From Marivivens donghaensis (GTDB taxonomy: Bacteria; Pseudomonadota; Alphaproteobacteria; Rhodobacterales; Rhodobacteraceae), in NCBI RefSeq assembly GCF_023541015.1, contig NZ_JALNPR010000002.1, positions 248,001 to 312,000 of the forward strand: 64,000 nucleotides of DNA. The letters run 5' to 3'. Numbering within the stretch: the stretch's first letter is position 1; each line of letters starts with the position of its first letter. Shown here piece after piece: positions 53,849 through 63,318 of this stretch. Below the pieces are notes generated by a model. That model saw nothing but the letters and a program-made list of their open reading frames with translations, was not told the DNA's origin and ran no database searches. Made by a program: the position numbers and the translations under genes.

Positions 53849-54519
53849 AGGTCGACCCCCGCTGCTTGAAGGCGGCGATTGTTGAGACGCAGAACACGCG
53901 ATTGAACCTGCGTTTTCGCGGCCCGAATGAGGTTCATATCGTGGGTCGCGATCAGCACGGCCTTGCCCATTTTGTTCAACTCGATCAGCAACCGCAAAAG
54001 CCGCTGTGACATTTCCCAATCGATATTCCCTGTCGGCTCGTCCGCAATGATAACGTCAGGCGAGATGATCACTGCCCGTGCCAATGCAGCACGCTGGCGT
54101 TCGCCGCCCGACAGTTCCGGTGGCAATTGTCCTGCCTGATGCGCGAGGCCGACCCAGCGCAGCAGGTCTTCGAGGTAGTCACCCGCCTCTTGGGCACGAC
54201 CCGCGACCGTAAGCGGCAAGGCGATGTTCTCCGCCACGGGGAGGTGATCCAAAAACTGGCAATCCTGATGCACTACGCCGATTTTACGCCGCGCCAATGC
54301 GACCTCATCGCGCCCCATTTCACGAGCGTTTTGACCGAACAAACGTACGTGCCCAGAGGTCGCACGCAGTTCGCCGTAGCAGAGTTTGAGCAAAGTTGTT
54401 TTGCCCGCACCCGATGGGCCGGTCAAAAATTGGAACGACCCCGGCGCGAGGTTGAGCGAAACGTCTGAAAACAATTCGCCCCCGCCGTAGGAATAGGCCA
54501 CACGGTCTAATTCGATCAC
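53845..54519 (-). CDS. ftsE: Cell division ATP-binding protein FtsE
   Basis: The ABC ATPase of the FtsEX complex, 224 residues. Walker A is GPSGAGKTTLLKL, the signature is LSGGERQRAALARAV, and Walker B is VIIADEPTGNID, with the switch His in ATHDMNL. It is at the head of the ftsE-ftsX-plsC run and divergent from the zinc-ribbon gene. Confidence 0.93.
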   Translation of the reverse strand: MIELDRVAYSYGGGELFSDVSLNLAPGSFQFLTGPSGAGKTTLLKLCYGELRATSGHVRLFGQNAREMGRDEVALARRKIGVVHQDCQFLDHLPVAENIALPLTVAGRAQEAGDYLEDLLRWVGLAHQAGQLPPELSGGERQRAALARAVIISPDVIIADEPTGNIDWEMSQRLLRLLIELNKMGKAVLIATHDMNLIRAAKTQVQSRVLRLNNRRLQAAGVDL

Positions 54520-54690
54520 AGAAAGATCCTTTCACGCCCCCACCGCTGTGTTCTGCCGAAAACACTCGCAGAATTCAATCGCACTTGACGGGCATGGGCG
54601 TGCTTTTGCTTTTCCATTTCCTCTCAGATTGTTACTAATACTCGAACAAAGACTTACTGTTCGGACAAACCGGACGGCGGAGATGGTATA

Positions 54691-55548
54691 ATGCGGCTGA
54701 TCTGCCCCAATTGCGGCGCCCAATACGAAGTCCCAGATGACGTCATTCCGGAGGCCGGACGTGACGTTCAGTGTTCGAACTGTGGCTCAACGTGGTTTGA
54801 ACGACCCGGAGACTCTGACCGCGAAGAAAACGATGCAGTTTTCACGACTGATATCCCCGTAGCTCAGGCCGCTCCAGAACCCGAAGGCGTTCAAGAAGAC
54901 GACGAATTGGTGATGCCCGAACCAGACTTTGGTCCGGAGCCAGCACCTGTGTTTGGATCATCAGACGACTACGACGAAGACTATGAGGACGACCTTCCGC
55001 CGCCGACACTGTCGCCGCGCCGCCCTCGTCGAACCATTGACCCAGAAATCGCCAGTATTCTGCAAGAAGAAGCAGACCGAGCCGAAGAACGCCGTCGAGA
55101 GTCGCAACAAGACCCGATGGAAAGCCAGCCCGATCTGGGCCTAGATGAACCGCCGAGCCCCGAAGCAAAGCGCGCCGAAGAAGCACGACGTCGCATGTCG
55201 CTGCTCAAAGGGGAAACTGAACTTAACGATGCCGGACCGCGGAGCGACCGCCTCCCCGACATTGATGAGATCAATTCCACCCTGCGGTCGGCATCAGAGC
55301 GTCCTGACAATGCTGTAGCACAAACCGCGCAGGTCGTTCGCCGTAAGAGCGGGTTCAAAACGGGTTTCCTAGGGGTGCTCTTGATCGCGGTTATTGGTGC
55401 TGGCGGTTATGTGTTCGCCGACCGCATCGCAGCGATGGTTCCGCAATCTCAGCCTGCGTTAGAGACCTACGTTGCTTGGGTTGATGGGCAACGGATTGCG
55501 TTGGATGAAACCGTGCAGGGCATGCTCGCCAATCTTGGCAACGATTGA
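54691..55548 (+). CDS. Zinc-ribbon (MJ0042-type) single-span membrane protein
   Basis: A 285-residue protein with an N-terminal zinc ribbon (Cys5, Cys8, Cys28, Cys31: CPNCGAQYEVP...CSNCGSTW). A long acidic, Pro-rich, low-complexity middle follows (residues about 45-220), and then a single membrane helix (FKTGFLGVLLIAVIGAGGYV, about 227-247). In alphaproteobacteria such proteins are often next to ftsEX or TIGR02302 genes; function unknown. It is divergent from ftsE and convergent with the TIGR02302 gene. Confidence 0.78.
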   Translation: MRLICPNCGAQYEVPDDVIPEAGRDVQCSNCGSTWFERPGDSDREENDAVFTTDIPVAQAAPEPEGVQEDDELVMPEPDFGPEPAPVFGSSDDYDEDYEDDLPPPTLSPRRPRRTIDPEIASILQEEADRAEERRRESQQDPMESQPDLGLDEPPSPEAKRAEEARRRMSLLKGETELNDAGPRSDRLPDIDEINSTLRSASERPDNAVAQTAQVVRRKSGFKTGFLGVLLIAVIGAGGYVFADRIAAMVPQSQPALETYVAWVDGQRIALDETVQGMLANLGND

Positions 55549-55552
55549 TCGA

Positions 55553-58063
55553 TCAGAACCGATCTAGAAGCCGCCGCAAATAGTTGCGTTCGTCCTCTGG
55601 GCGATCCAATTCTGCAGAACGACGGCGAATTTCGTCCAAGAGTTCGCCTGCGCGACGATAAATATCTTCGCCCTGCAAGAGGTTCTGGTCCGTGCCGGAT
55701 TGCCCTTCGGTGCCCAGCTGTCGTCCCAGTGGATCGCTCTGACGTGGGGCCGCTTGTGCGGTTTGGTCCCCTTGCTGTTGACCTTGCCCGCTCTCATCGC
55801 GCTCAGACTGGGCAATCGCACGACCAAGTTCGCGCAGCCCTTCGCGTAATGCGTCCATCGCTTCGGCCTGACGGTCAATCGCCTCTGCCATATCGCCACG
55901 GCGTAGCGCGTCCTCGGCACGGTCCATAGACCGCTCTGCCTGTTCGATGGCGCGACGCGCAGCTTCGGCCTCGTCACCTGACAGGTTCGGCAAATTACGG
56001 CGCTGCTCTTCCAGCATCTGCCGCAAGGCTTCTTGACGGTCCGCTAGGTTCTGCTGACCCGGATCGCCGTTCGTGCCGTCCCCGTCACGCGGGGTTTCGC
56101 CAGGTCGTTGCTCCGTCTCTTGCTGGCCACCGTTGAACTGATCCTGCAGATCGCGGAAGGCATCGTCGGACAGTTGCTGTTGGTCGCGAAGTGTTTCGCC
56201 CAAATCTTCCATGGATTTTTGACCTGGAGAGCGAGGACCACCCTGCCCTTCGCCTTGGGTCATTTTCATGTTTTCCATGAGCTGATTGAGCTGTTCCATC
56301 AGGACCGCAGCTTCGGGCATACGGCCTTCTTCCATCATTTCTTGGATACGATCCATGAGGGCGTTCAGCTCGTCCTGTGTGAACTGCATCGTCTCGCCGC
56401 CACCATCTGGCTGATCCGTCGAGTTCTCGTTGGGGTCCATCTGATCGGCGAGCATCTGCATGTAGTCGTTGGTTGCGTCGCGCAGCTCGTCCATCAGTTC
56501 CTGAATTTCAGCCGCACTCGCACCGTTACGCATCGCTTCGGCCAGACGATCTTGGGCCCGCTGGAGCCGTTCGCGAGCATCGGCAAGCGCGCCTTCTTCG
56601 AATTCAATCGCGAGGTCCCACATGAGAGCCGCAACCTCATCGCGCTCTTCATCTGTCAAACCACCTTCGTATTTCGCTTCGAGCGTTTCAACGACACCGC
56701 GCACCATCGGGAAATGCGTCTCGTTTCGAAAGAAACCATCAGGGCGGTTTGAAATCGCTCGCAACAACTGCGCGACACGCGGTGCATTAGCCGTCGACCA
56801 CAGCAGATCTCGGCGCTGTTCGATGATCACGCGGGCAACAGGTTGAAAGAAACGACGCCCTGGTAAAACCATCTGGGTCTCGACGGACTGTCCCGCCTGC
56901 CCCTTAGCGTCTGTCACTTCCAGACGCACTTTCACAGGGAGGTTCGCCATGACTGATTGGCTGAAGTTGTCGATCAACGCCTCATCAAATGCCGCTCTGT
57001 CGCCCGTAATCGGAATGGGTAGATCAACAATCAGAGGCGCAATCGGGTCTGGATCGATCGCTAGGCCGTGACGGCGGTCGATCTGGGCAAGGTCAATCGA
57101 CACCGTCGCGGACCCACCTGTTACACCGTAGTCGTCAGTCGCGCGAAACGGCAGGGTCATTTGGCCTTCTGCATTCGAAAGAGCCGGCCCTGTCAATTCG
57201 ACCGAAGGTATGCCATCAGTCACAATGGAAACGTCCCACGCCTGACCGCCCGAGCCATCAATGCGCAATTCGCCCTGCTGCAGCGCGTCAAAAACCTGAT
57301 GCTGATCCGACGCAGGCGGCAGTTCGTCAGCACGACGCCCCGACACGGTTTCCGACAACGTTAACGCGCCAATGTCGCCATAAAACCGTACAGTGAAGCG
57401 CGACCCTTCGGGCACCTCGATCCGATCTTCGTCCAGATCAGGTAGATAGAGCGTCGGTTTGCCCGTGTAAGCTGGCGGCTCAATCCATCCCTCCCACGTT
57501 GGCCCTGTCGCAGCGGTGGAAGCCGATCCCACGGGCGAGGCTTGAGCCACGGTTCCGATACGTGTGACAGAACCGAACAAAAGCCCAACCATCAAGAACA
57601 ACAGCGCAATATAGCGAAGGCCGAACGGGTCGGCTTGGGACACACGCAGGTCGGGCGAAACATAACGCGCTGCCTTGGTTCGATCTTGCATCCGCTGGAG
57701 GTGCGCAATCCAAACGGCCTCTGATGCGGGATCACCCGCGCCGACCGCTTGGGCATCGCCAAGCGCCAAAATTGGCCGCCCAGGAAGACGCGCATCGACA
57801 CGAGCAAGAGCCTCAGCCCGCAGCGGCCAGCGGAAACGCCGCCACCCGCGCCATGTGAACACGGCAATACCGATCAGCCCAGCAACCGCGAGAGTCCAGA
57901 CGATTTCCAAAGGCATGTCATTGTGAACGCCCAGCAAAAGCGGCGCGAGCATGAGGAACAGGATTGTCCAAACGGGCCAAAATGCACGCACCAAACGCTC
58001 GGCCACGATCCCCGCAAAGGTCGCGAGGATTGGGAACCGTAGATGCGGCAAGCTTTCGGTCAC
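55553..58063 (-). CDS. TIGR02302 / DUF4175 family large membrane protein
   Basis: An 836-residue protein with about three N-terminal membrane helices and a large soluble C-terminal part. The C-terminal half is rich in Gln, Glu, Asp and Arg with heptad-like stretches (MLEEQRRNLPNLSGDEAEAA; DALREGLRELGRAIAQSERD), so extended coiled coil is likely. It corresponds to the alphaproteobacterial TIGR02302 family. It sits downstream of lysA with a 48-base gap, so it may be cotranscribed with it. Function unknown. Confidence 0.82.
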   Translation of the reverse strand: MTESLPHLRFPILATFAGIVAERLVRAFWPVWTILFLMLAPLLLGVHNDMPLEIVWTLAVAGLIGIAVFTWRGWRRFRWPLRAEALARVDARLPGRPILALGDAQAVGAGDPASEAVWIAHLQRMQDRTKAARYVSPDLRVSQADPFGLRYIALLFLMVGLLFGSVTRIGTVAQASPVGSASTAATGPTWEGWIEPPAYTGKPTLYLPDLDEDRIEVPEGSRFTVRFYGDIGALTLSETVSGRRADELPPASDQHQVFDALQQGELRIDGSGGQAWDVSIVTDGIPSVELTGPALSNAEGQMTLPFRATDDYGVTGGSATVSIDLAQIDRRHGLAIDPDPIAPLIVDLPIPITGDRAAFDEALIDNFSQSVMANLPVKVRLEVTDAKGQAGQSVETQMVLPGRRFFQPVARVIIEQRRDLLWSTANAPRVAQLLRAISNRPDGFFRNETHFPMVRGVVETLEAKYEGGLTDEERDEVAALMWDLAIEFEEGALADARERLQRAQDRLAEAMRNGASAAEIQELMDELRDATNDYMQMLADQMDPNENSTDQPDGGGETMQFTQDELNALMDRIQEMMEEGRMPEAAVLMEQLNQLMENMKMTQGEGQGGPRSPGQKSMEDLGETLRDQQQLSDDAFRDLQDQFNGGQQETEQRPGETPRDGDGTNGDPGQQNLADRQEALRQMLEEQRRNLPNLSGDEAEAARRAIEQAERSMDRAEDALRRGDMAEAIDRQAEAMDALREGLRELGRAIAQSERDESGQGQQQGDQTAQAAPRQSDPLGRQLGTEGQSGTDQNLLQGEDIYRRAGELLDEIRRRSAELDRPEDERNYLRRLLDRF

Positions 58064-58111
58064 GTCGGCCAGCTGTTCACTCCTATGCGTCGTGCTCTGA
58101 CCTTAACGTGC

Positions 58112-59377
58112 TCAGAGCCACTCGGGAACGATATCGCGGGCAATCATTTCTTCATAGGTGGGACGTCGGCGGATAACCGCAAATTTATCACCCTGAACGA
58201 GAACTTCGGGCACCAAGGGACGCGAGTTATATTCGCTCGCCATCACGGCGCCATAAGCGCCAGCCGAACGGAACGAAACCAGATCACCAGCCTTCAGCGG
58301 CGGAAGGTTCCGCCCTTTGGCAAAGGTATCGCCCGTCTCACAGATACCTCCGACAACGTCGTAGGTTTCTGGCTCAACACCCGGTTCAGCCTCGATCACT
58401 GGGTCGATGTCATGGTGGGCGTCATACATCGACGGACGGACGAGATCGTTCATCGCAGCATCAAGGATCAGGAACCTACGATCCTCGCCCTCTTTCACAT
58501 AGATAACTTCCGACACGAGTTGACCTGCATTGCCTGCGATCAGACGACCGGGTTCGATTTCGACCTCACAGCCCAGATGTCCAACTTCTTCGCGGATCAC
58601 TTGCCCGAGTTCGACGGGCAGCGGCGGTGCCTCGTTCGAGCGGGTGTATGGAATACCCAAACCACCACCGAGGTCGAGACGGCGGATGTTGTGACCATCT
58701 TCGCGCAGGACTTCGGTCAGCTCGGCTACCTTGCGATAGGCGAGGCGGAACGGCTCAAGATCGGTCAACTGACTACCGATGTGCACGTCGATACCAACAA
58801 CATCGAGACCTTTAAGCTCAGCGGCGCGGGCATACACTTCGCGGGCACGGCTGATCGGGATACCGAATTTATTTTCCTTTTTACCCGTCGCGATTTTCGC
58901 ATGGGTTTTAGCGTCCACGTCAGGGTTCACGCGCACAGTGATTGGCGCGACCTTGCCCAATGACAATGCAACCTCGGACAGGACTTCCAATTCCGGCTCG
59001 GATTCGACGTTGAACTGACGAATGCCACCTTCCAACGCGATCTTCATTTCTTCGCGCGTCTTTGCCACGCCCGAAAACACAATCTTATCGCCCGACACGC
59101 CCGCAGCTTTGGCGCGGAGGTATTCCCCGATGGACACAACGTCGATACCAGCGCCCGCTTGCCCCAGCATCTTCAGGACCGCGACGTTCGACAACGACTT
59201 CATCGCGAAACAAACTAGGTGTTCACCCCACGCAAGGGATTCATCAAAAACTTGGAAGTGACGCAGCAGAGTCGCCGCAGAATATACGTAAAACGGAGTT
59301 CCAACCTGCGCCGCAATTTCGGTCAGGGGAACGTCTTCGGCGTGCAAAACACCGTCACGATAAATGAAATGATCCAT
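58112..59377 (-). CDS. lysA: Diaminopimelate decarboxylase
   Basis: It decarboxylates meso-diaminopimelate to lysine. The 421-residue protein has the start MDHFIYRDGVLHAEDVPLTE, the PLP Lys60 in VCFAMKSLSNVAVL, the GGGLGIPYT phosphate-binding block, and GGICETGDTFAKGR with the catalytic Cys near 345. It continues the argH/LptM-like/DUF2834 block, separated from the DUF2834 gene by 69 bases. Confidence 0.95.
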   Translation of the reverse strand: MDHFIYRDGVLHAEDVPLTEIAAQVGTPFYVYSAATLLRHFQVFDESLAWGEHLVCFAMKSLSNVAVLKMLGQAGAGIDVVSIGEYLRAKAAGVSGDKIVFSGVAKTREEMKIALEGGIRQFNVESEPELEVLSEVALSLGKVAPITVRVNPDVDAKTHAKIATGKKENKFGIPISRAREVYARAAELKGLDVVGIDVHIGSQLTDLEPFRLAYRKVAELTEVLREDGHNIRRLDLGGGLGIPYTRSNEAPPLPVELGQVIREEVGHLGCEVEIEPGRLIAGNAGQLVSEVIYVKEGEDRRFLILDAAMNDLVRPSMYDAHHDIDPVIEAEPGVEPETYDVVGGICETGDTFAKGRNLPPLKAGDLVSFRSAGAYGAVMASEYNSRPLVPEVLVQGDKFAVIRRRPTYEEMIARDIVPEWL

Positions 59378-59446
59378 TGCAGCCTCCGGTCTCGGGTCAG
59401 GGCGTCATACCAAATCCGCGCAAAACCCCAAGCCCTTATTGCGAAT

Positions 59447-59764
59447 TTACCGCGCGGGCCGTGTGCGCAGGAACAGGTAGAGGGGCAAACCGCAGCTCAC
59501 GCCGATGCAGAATGTCGCTGGAATGGCGATCAAGGCCGACCAATTGCGACGGACAGCCGTTTCGGCAATGACCCAGACCGTCAGCGCAATAGCGGCAATC
59601 GTTAGGTCCCACGTGAGGCCGACCGTGGATTGATTGACATACCACGCGTCAATCAATCCGCTCAGCCCTGTTCCCGTCTCCTCCATATAGGCAAGGAAAT
59701 GGGACATCGGTTTGATGGTGCCCCAAATCGCCAGCGCGAGATAAAGAAGACGGAGGAATGACAT
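59447..59764 (-). CDS. DUF2834-like small membrane protein
   Basis: A 105-residue protein with about three membrane helices (FLRLLYLALAIWGTIKPMSH; LTIAAIALTVWVIAETAV; LIAIPATFCIGVSCGLPLYL). It resembles DUF2834 proteins. Its ATG overlaps the stop of the upstream small lipoprotein gene by one base (TGATG), so the two are coupled. It lies between argH and lysA. Function unknown. Confidence 0.7.
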   Translation of the reverse strand: MSFLRLLYLALAIWGTIKPMSHFLAYMEETGTGLSGLIDAWYVNQSTVGLTWDLTIAAIALTVWVIAETAVRRNWSALIAIPATFCIGVSCGLPLYLFLRTRPAR

Positions 59765-59937
59765 CAGCAGTTCACGTTGATCTGGACGGTTTCATTCGCA
59801 CCGCCGACCTGACAATTCCGAACCACTTGCCCTTGCTCGTTCACATTGAACCCAAGGTTCGCGATGGGCCGCAGCGGAAATCCATCCGCGCCACATCCCG
59901 ACAAAACCAAAACCGCCAAAACGACCGCTTTTTTCAC
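59764..59937 (-). CDS. lptM: Small lipoprotein, LptM-like
   Basis: A 57-residue lipoprotein starting at GTG 59937, whose bases overlap the argH stop (GTGA). AGAGG lies 7 bases upstream, and an ATG at 59955 inside argH is an alternative. The signal peptide ends in the lipobox LSGC. The mature start [10 protein letters not shown] fits the CGxxGxxxxP pattern of LptM/YifL lipoproteins that help the LptDE translocon mature, and the location between argH and lysA matches enterobacterial and alphaproteobacterial lptM neighbourhoods. It has additional cysteines near the end. The symbol is inferred. Confidence 0.6.
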   Translation of the reverse strand: MKKAVVLAVLVLSGCGADGFPLRPIANLGFNVNEQGQVVRNCQVGGANETVQINVNC

Positions 59938-61322
59938 GAAAGAGCCTCTTTCCAACGCGCAATTTGTTCGCGCACACGCACCGGTGAGGTGCCACCATAA
60001 CTTTGACGGGACATGACCGATGCTTCGACGGTCAGCACACCAAAGACGCCATCTGTAATACCCTGATGCACGCTCTGCATGTCGGCAAGGCTAAGATCGG
60101 GGAGATCACATCCTTTTTTCTCAGCCATTGCGACCAGAGCACCCGTCACGTGGTGCGCATCACGGAACGGGAGGTTCAGCTCACGCACCAACCAGTCCGC
60201 CAAATCGGTCGCAGTCGAGAAGCCGCTCGCCGCTGCCGCGCGCAAATTGTCTTTCATCGGGGTCATGGTTTCGACCATGCCCGTCATCGCAGCAATCGCC
60301 AGCATCAGGTTGTCCGCCGCATCAAAGACTTGCTCTTTGTCTTCCTGCATGTCCTTCGAGTAGGTCAGCGGAAGGCCTTTCATCACGGTCATCAGGGCAA
60401 CGTTCGCACCAAAGATACGTCCGATTTTAGCGCGGATCAGCTCTGCTGCGTCAGGGTTTTTCTTCTGCGGCATGATCGACGAACCTGTAGACCATTGGTC
60501 GGACATCGACACGAAACGGAACTGAGCGGAGGACCAGATCACCAGTTCTTCGGCGAAACGGGACAGGTGCATTGCGCAGATCGACGCCGCCGCGAGGAAT
60601 TCCAGCGCAAAGTCACGATCCGATGTCGAATCGAGGCTGTTCGCCGTCGGACGATCAAACCGCAGAGCCTCTGCCGTCATGTGGCGATCAATCGGGAAAC
60701 CTGTGCCAGCAAGTGCCGCAGCGCCCAGCGGGCTTTCGTTCATCCGCTTGCGCGCATCGGCGAAACGCGAACGGTCACGGTTCAACATTTCGACATAGGC
60801 CAGCATATGGTGGCCCCATGTCACTGGCTGCGCGACCTGAAGGTGGGTAAAGCCCGGCATGACCCAATCAGCGCCAGCTTCGGCCTGACCGAGCAGGGCT
60901 TTCATCAACGCCTCAATGGCACCATCGACCGCGTCACATTGGTCACGAACCCAAAGGCGGAAATCGACAGCAACCTGATCGTTACGGCTGCGGGCAGTGT
61001 GCAGACGGCCCGCAGGCTCGCCTACGATTTCTTTCAGACGCGCTTCGACGTTCATGTGAATGTCTTCGAGCGATTTCGAAAACGCGAAGTTTCCGCTTTC
61101 GATCTCTGACAAAACGGTGAGCAGGCCTTCACGAATGGCCTCTGCATCTTTATCGGTAATGATACCAGTCGCGGCGAGCATCGCAGCGTGGGCGCGGGAT
61201 CCTTCGATGTCCTGCTGGGCGAGACGCTTGTCAAAGTCGATCGAGGCGTTAATTGCCTCCATGATGGCGTCCGGTCCGGCGGAAAAACGTCCGCCCCACA
61301 TCGCGTTCGAAGTCTTGGTCAT
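59934..61322 (-). CDS. argH: Argininosuccinate lyase
   Basis: It cleaves argininosuccinate to arginine and fumarate. The 462-residue protein has the [20 protein letters not shown] start, [20 protein letters not shown], the catalytic TARSRNDQ block and the superfamily signature [20 protein letters not shown]. It heads the argH-lptM-DUF2834-lysA run. Divergent from the TlpA-type gene, with their starts only 12 bases apart. Confidence 0.96.
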   Translation of the reverse strand: MTKTSNAMWGGRFSAGPDAIMEAINASIDFDKRLAQQDIEGSRAHAAMLAATGIITDKDAEAIREGLLTVLSEIESGNFAFSKSLEDIHMNVEARLKEIVGEPAGRLHTARSRNDQVAVDFRLWVRDQCDAVDGAIEALMKALLGQAEAGADWVMPGFTHLQVAQPVTWGHHMLAYVEMLNRDRSRFADARKRMNESPLGAAALAGTGFPIDRHMTAEALRFDRPTANSLDSTSDRDFALEFLAAASICAMHLSRFAEELVIWSSAQFRFVSMSDQWSTGSSIMPQKKNPDAAELIRAKIGRIFGANVALMTVMKGLPLTYSKDMQEDKEQVFDAADNLMLAIAAMTGMVETMTPMKDNLRAAAASGFSTATDLADWLVRELNLPFRDAHHVTGALVAMAEKKGCDLPDLSLADMQSVHQGITDGVFGVLTVEASVMSRQSYGGTSPVRVREQIARWKEALS

Positions 61323-61334
61323 ATTGGAGGCCCC

Positions 61335-61865
61335 ATGCGGAAACTTGTGTCAGCGTTGCTTTATACGGCGTTTGCCTGCGTTGCAAATGCCGCCCTCGCA
61401 GAAGACAGCGTTTCAGACAAATTGATCTGGCACGATAGCCCCATGCAAAGCTCGGACACGAGCTTTGTGACCGAGGACGGCGCGGAAACGACCTTGGAGC
61501 CATATCGCGGCAAAGTTCTGCTCGTAAACTTCTGGGCGACATGGTGCATTCCCTGCCGCGAAGAGATGCCTGCGTTGTCCGCTCTCCAAGACGAATTGGG
61601 TGGGGACGCGTTTGAAGTCCTCACTATCGCGACGGGCCGCAATCCCGCGCCCGCAATAGATCGATTCTTTGAAGAGATCGGGGTCACGAACCTGCCAAAA
61701 CACAACGACGCCAACATGCGGTTTGCACGCTCCATGATGGTCGCGGGGCTACCTGTAACGGTTCTGATCAATCGGGACGGTCAGGAAATCGCGCGTCTGA
61801 CTGGCGGGGCCGATTGGCATAGTGCTGAGGCGGTCGAGCTGATCAAAGGCGTTATTGCGCAGTAA
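61335..61865 (+). CDS. TlpA-type thioredoxin, periplasmic
   Basis: A 176-residue exported thioredoxin-fold reductase. The signal peptide runs to about residue 22 ([12 protein letters not shown]). The active site WCIPC is at 70-74 (Cys71, Cys74), preceded by [10 protein letters not shown]. The cis-proline region is [14 protein letters not shown]. It may reduce disulfides for cytochrome c maturation or other periplasmic proteins. TTGGAGG before the ATG. Confidence 0.85.
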   Translation: MRKLVSALLYTAFACVANAALAEDSVSDKLIWHDSPMQSSDTSFVTEDGAETTLEPYRGKVLLVNFWATWCIPCREEMPALSALQDELGGDAFEVLTIATGRNPAPAIDRFFEEIGVTNLPKHNDANMRFARSMMVAGLPVTVLINRDGQEIARLTGGADWHSAEAVELIKGVIAQ

Positions 61866-62435
61866 TCACGCGTGTCCAGCGGTCGACGACAGGGTGATCG
61901 GATCGATCCCCAATTGCTTGAGCGCTGCAGTCCATTTCAACTCGTGGGCGCGACCAAACAAGATGTCGTCCTTGGGATCGCAGGTTAACCAACCGTTGTG
62001 GGCAATCTCTGCCTCTAACTGCCCCGGCCCCCAACCCGCATAACCCAGCGCCAGTAGGGACATCGAAGGGCCACCTCCGCTCGCCAAATCGCGTAAAACA
62101 TCTGTCGTGGCCGTCATTGAGGTGTGATCATCAACTTCCAACGTACCAGTCTCTGACGCGTAGTCCGACGAATGAAGGACGAACCCGCGACCGTGTTCTA
62201 CAGGGCCGCCGAAATGGACGCGAATGTCACGCACACTATCGCCCGTCGGAATCTCTAGCTGTGACAGCAGATCGCGAAATGGAATGTCTGGCGCAGGTTT
62301 ATTGACAATCAGGCCCATCGCCCCCTCGTCAGAGTGCGCACACATATAGATGACCGCATGTTCAAAACGCGGGTCGCCCATATCGGGCATCGCAATCAGG
62401 AGTTTTCCCGACAAATTGGTAGATGAAAGGTCCAT
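61866..62435 (-). CDS. YqgE/AlgH (DUF179) family protein
   Basis: A 189-residue protein with the AlgH-family start [20 protein letters not shown] and [38 protein letters not shown] follows, and [14 protein letters not shown] is near the C-terminus. Cytoplasmic, function unknown despite the historical link to alginate regulation. The frame extends to 62681, but the ATG at 62435 gives the normal family start. Convergent with the TlpA gene, with stops adjacent. Confidence 0.85.
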   Translation of the reverse strand: MDLSSTNLSGKLLIAMPDMGDPRFEHAVIYMCAHSDEGAMGLIVNKPAPDIPFRDLLSQLEIPTGDSVRDIRVHFGGPVEHGRGFVLHSSDYASETGTLEVDDHTSMTATTDVLRDLASGGGPSMSLLALGYAGWGPGQLEAEIAHNGWLTCDPKDDILFGRAHELKWTAALKQLGIDPITLSSTAGHA

Positions 62436-62538
62436 AAGGCGATGATGGGTCGCGAACGAGGCAGGTTCAAGCCCTCTGCTACAAGGACTCTCCGGAACGT
62501 GACTTCCCATTACATGCATTGTCCGTAATTTAGGCGCA

Positions 62539-63318
62539 ATGAGAGTCGCAGCAGCCATCATCGCCTTATTCGGAATTGCCTCCCCTGCCTTCGCCGAAGC
62601 GCCACAGGGCGTGGCCGCTGTTGATATTATCCCCGGTTGGCAGACGCCATCCGGAACGCGGATGGTTGGGTTAAAGATCACATTGGCCGACGGTTGGAAA
62701 ACCTACTGGCGGGCACCGGGTGACGCAGGCATCCCACCACAGTTCGAATGGACGGGGTCAGAGAATATCTCTAGCGCGGCGTTCCATTGGCCTACCCCCG
62801 AACTCTTCGAAACGAACGGCGCGGTGACAATCGGCTATCACGGAACCGTGGTGATCCCCATCGAACTCACGGGAGATGGCGATACCATGCACCTCAGCGG
62901 CGAGGTTGATATGGGCGTCTGCAATGACATCTGCGTGCCTGTGTCCCTGAACTTTGACGCTCTATTGGCCGATAAGGGCGGACCAAACGCCGCCATTGCT
63001 GGTGCGCTCATCGACCAACCCATGACGGCAGATCGTGCGAATGTTTCAAAGGTTCAATGCTCGGCAGTTCCCATTCGTGACGGCCTCCGCCTGACGGCTT
63101 CAATCGAAATGCCCACCTTCGATGACAACGAATTCGTCGTGATCGAGGCACCGGGCGCGTGGGTTTCAGAGTCCCACAGCACCCGCGAAGGGGGCATCCT
63201 CACAGCGACAGTCGATGTGGTGCCGATGGTCCAAGGATACATGCTCGACCGATCCAAAATTCGACTAACCGTGTTGGGATCTGGTCGTGCCGTCGATATT
63301 CAAGGCTGCACGGGTTAA
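62539..63318 (+). CDS. DsbD N-terminal domain (DsbD-alpha)-like periplasmic protein
   Basis: A 259-residue protein with a signal peptide ending near SPAFAE. The body resembles the N-terminal immunoglobulin-like domain of DsbD/Scs[21 protein letters not shown], then [12 protein letters not shown]. The redox pair is Cys128-NDI-Cys132 ([13 protein letters not shown]), and the product ends in a further cysteine. It lacks the DsbD membrane domain and the C-terminal thioredoxin domain, so it would need separate partners, possibly the TlpA-type thioredoxin close by. No gene symbol is assigned. Confidence 0.75.
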   Translation: MRVAAAIIALFGIASPAFAEAPQGVAAVDIIPGWQTPSGTRMVGLKITLADGWKTYWRAPGDAGIPPQFEWTGSENISSAAFHWPTPELFETNGAVTIGYHGTVVIPIELTGDGDTMHLSGEVDMGVCNDICVPVSLNFDALLADKGGPNAAIAGALIDQPMTADRANVSKVQCSAVPIRDGLRLTASIEMPTFDDNEFVVIEAPGAWVSESHSTREGGILTATVDVVPMVQGYMLDRSKIRLTVLGSGRAVDIQGCTG

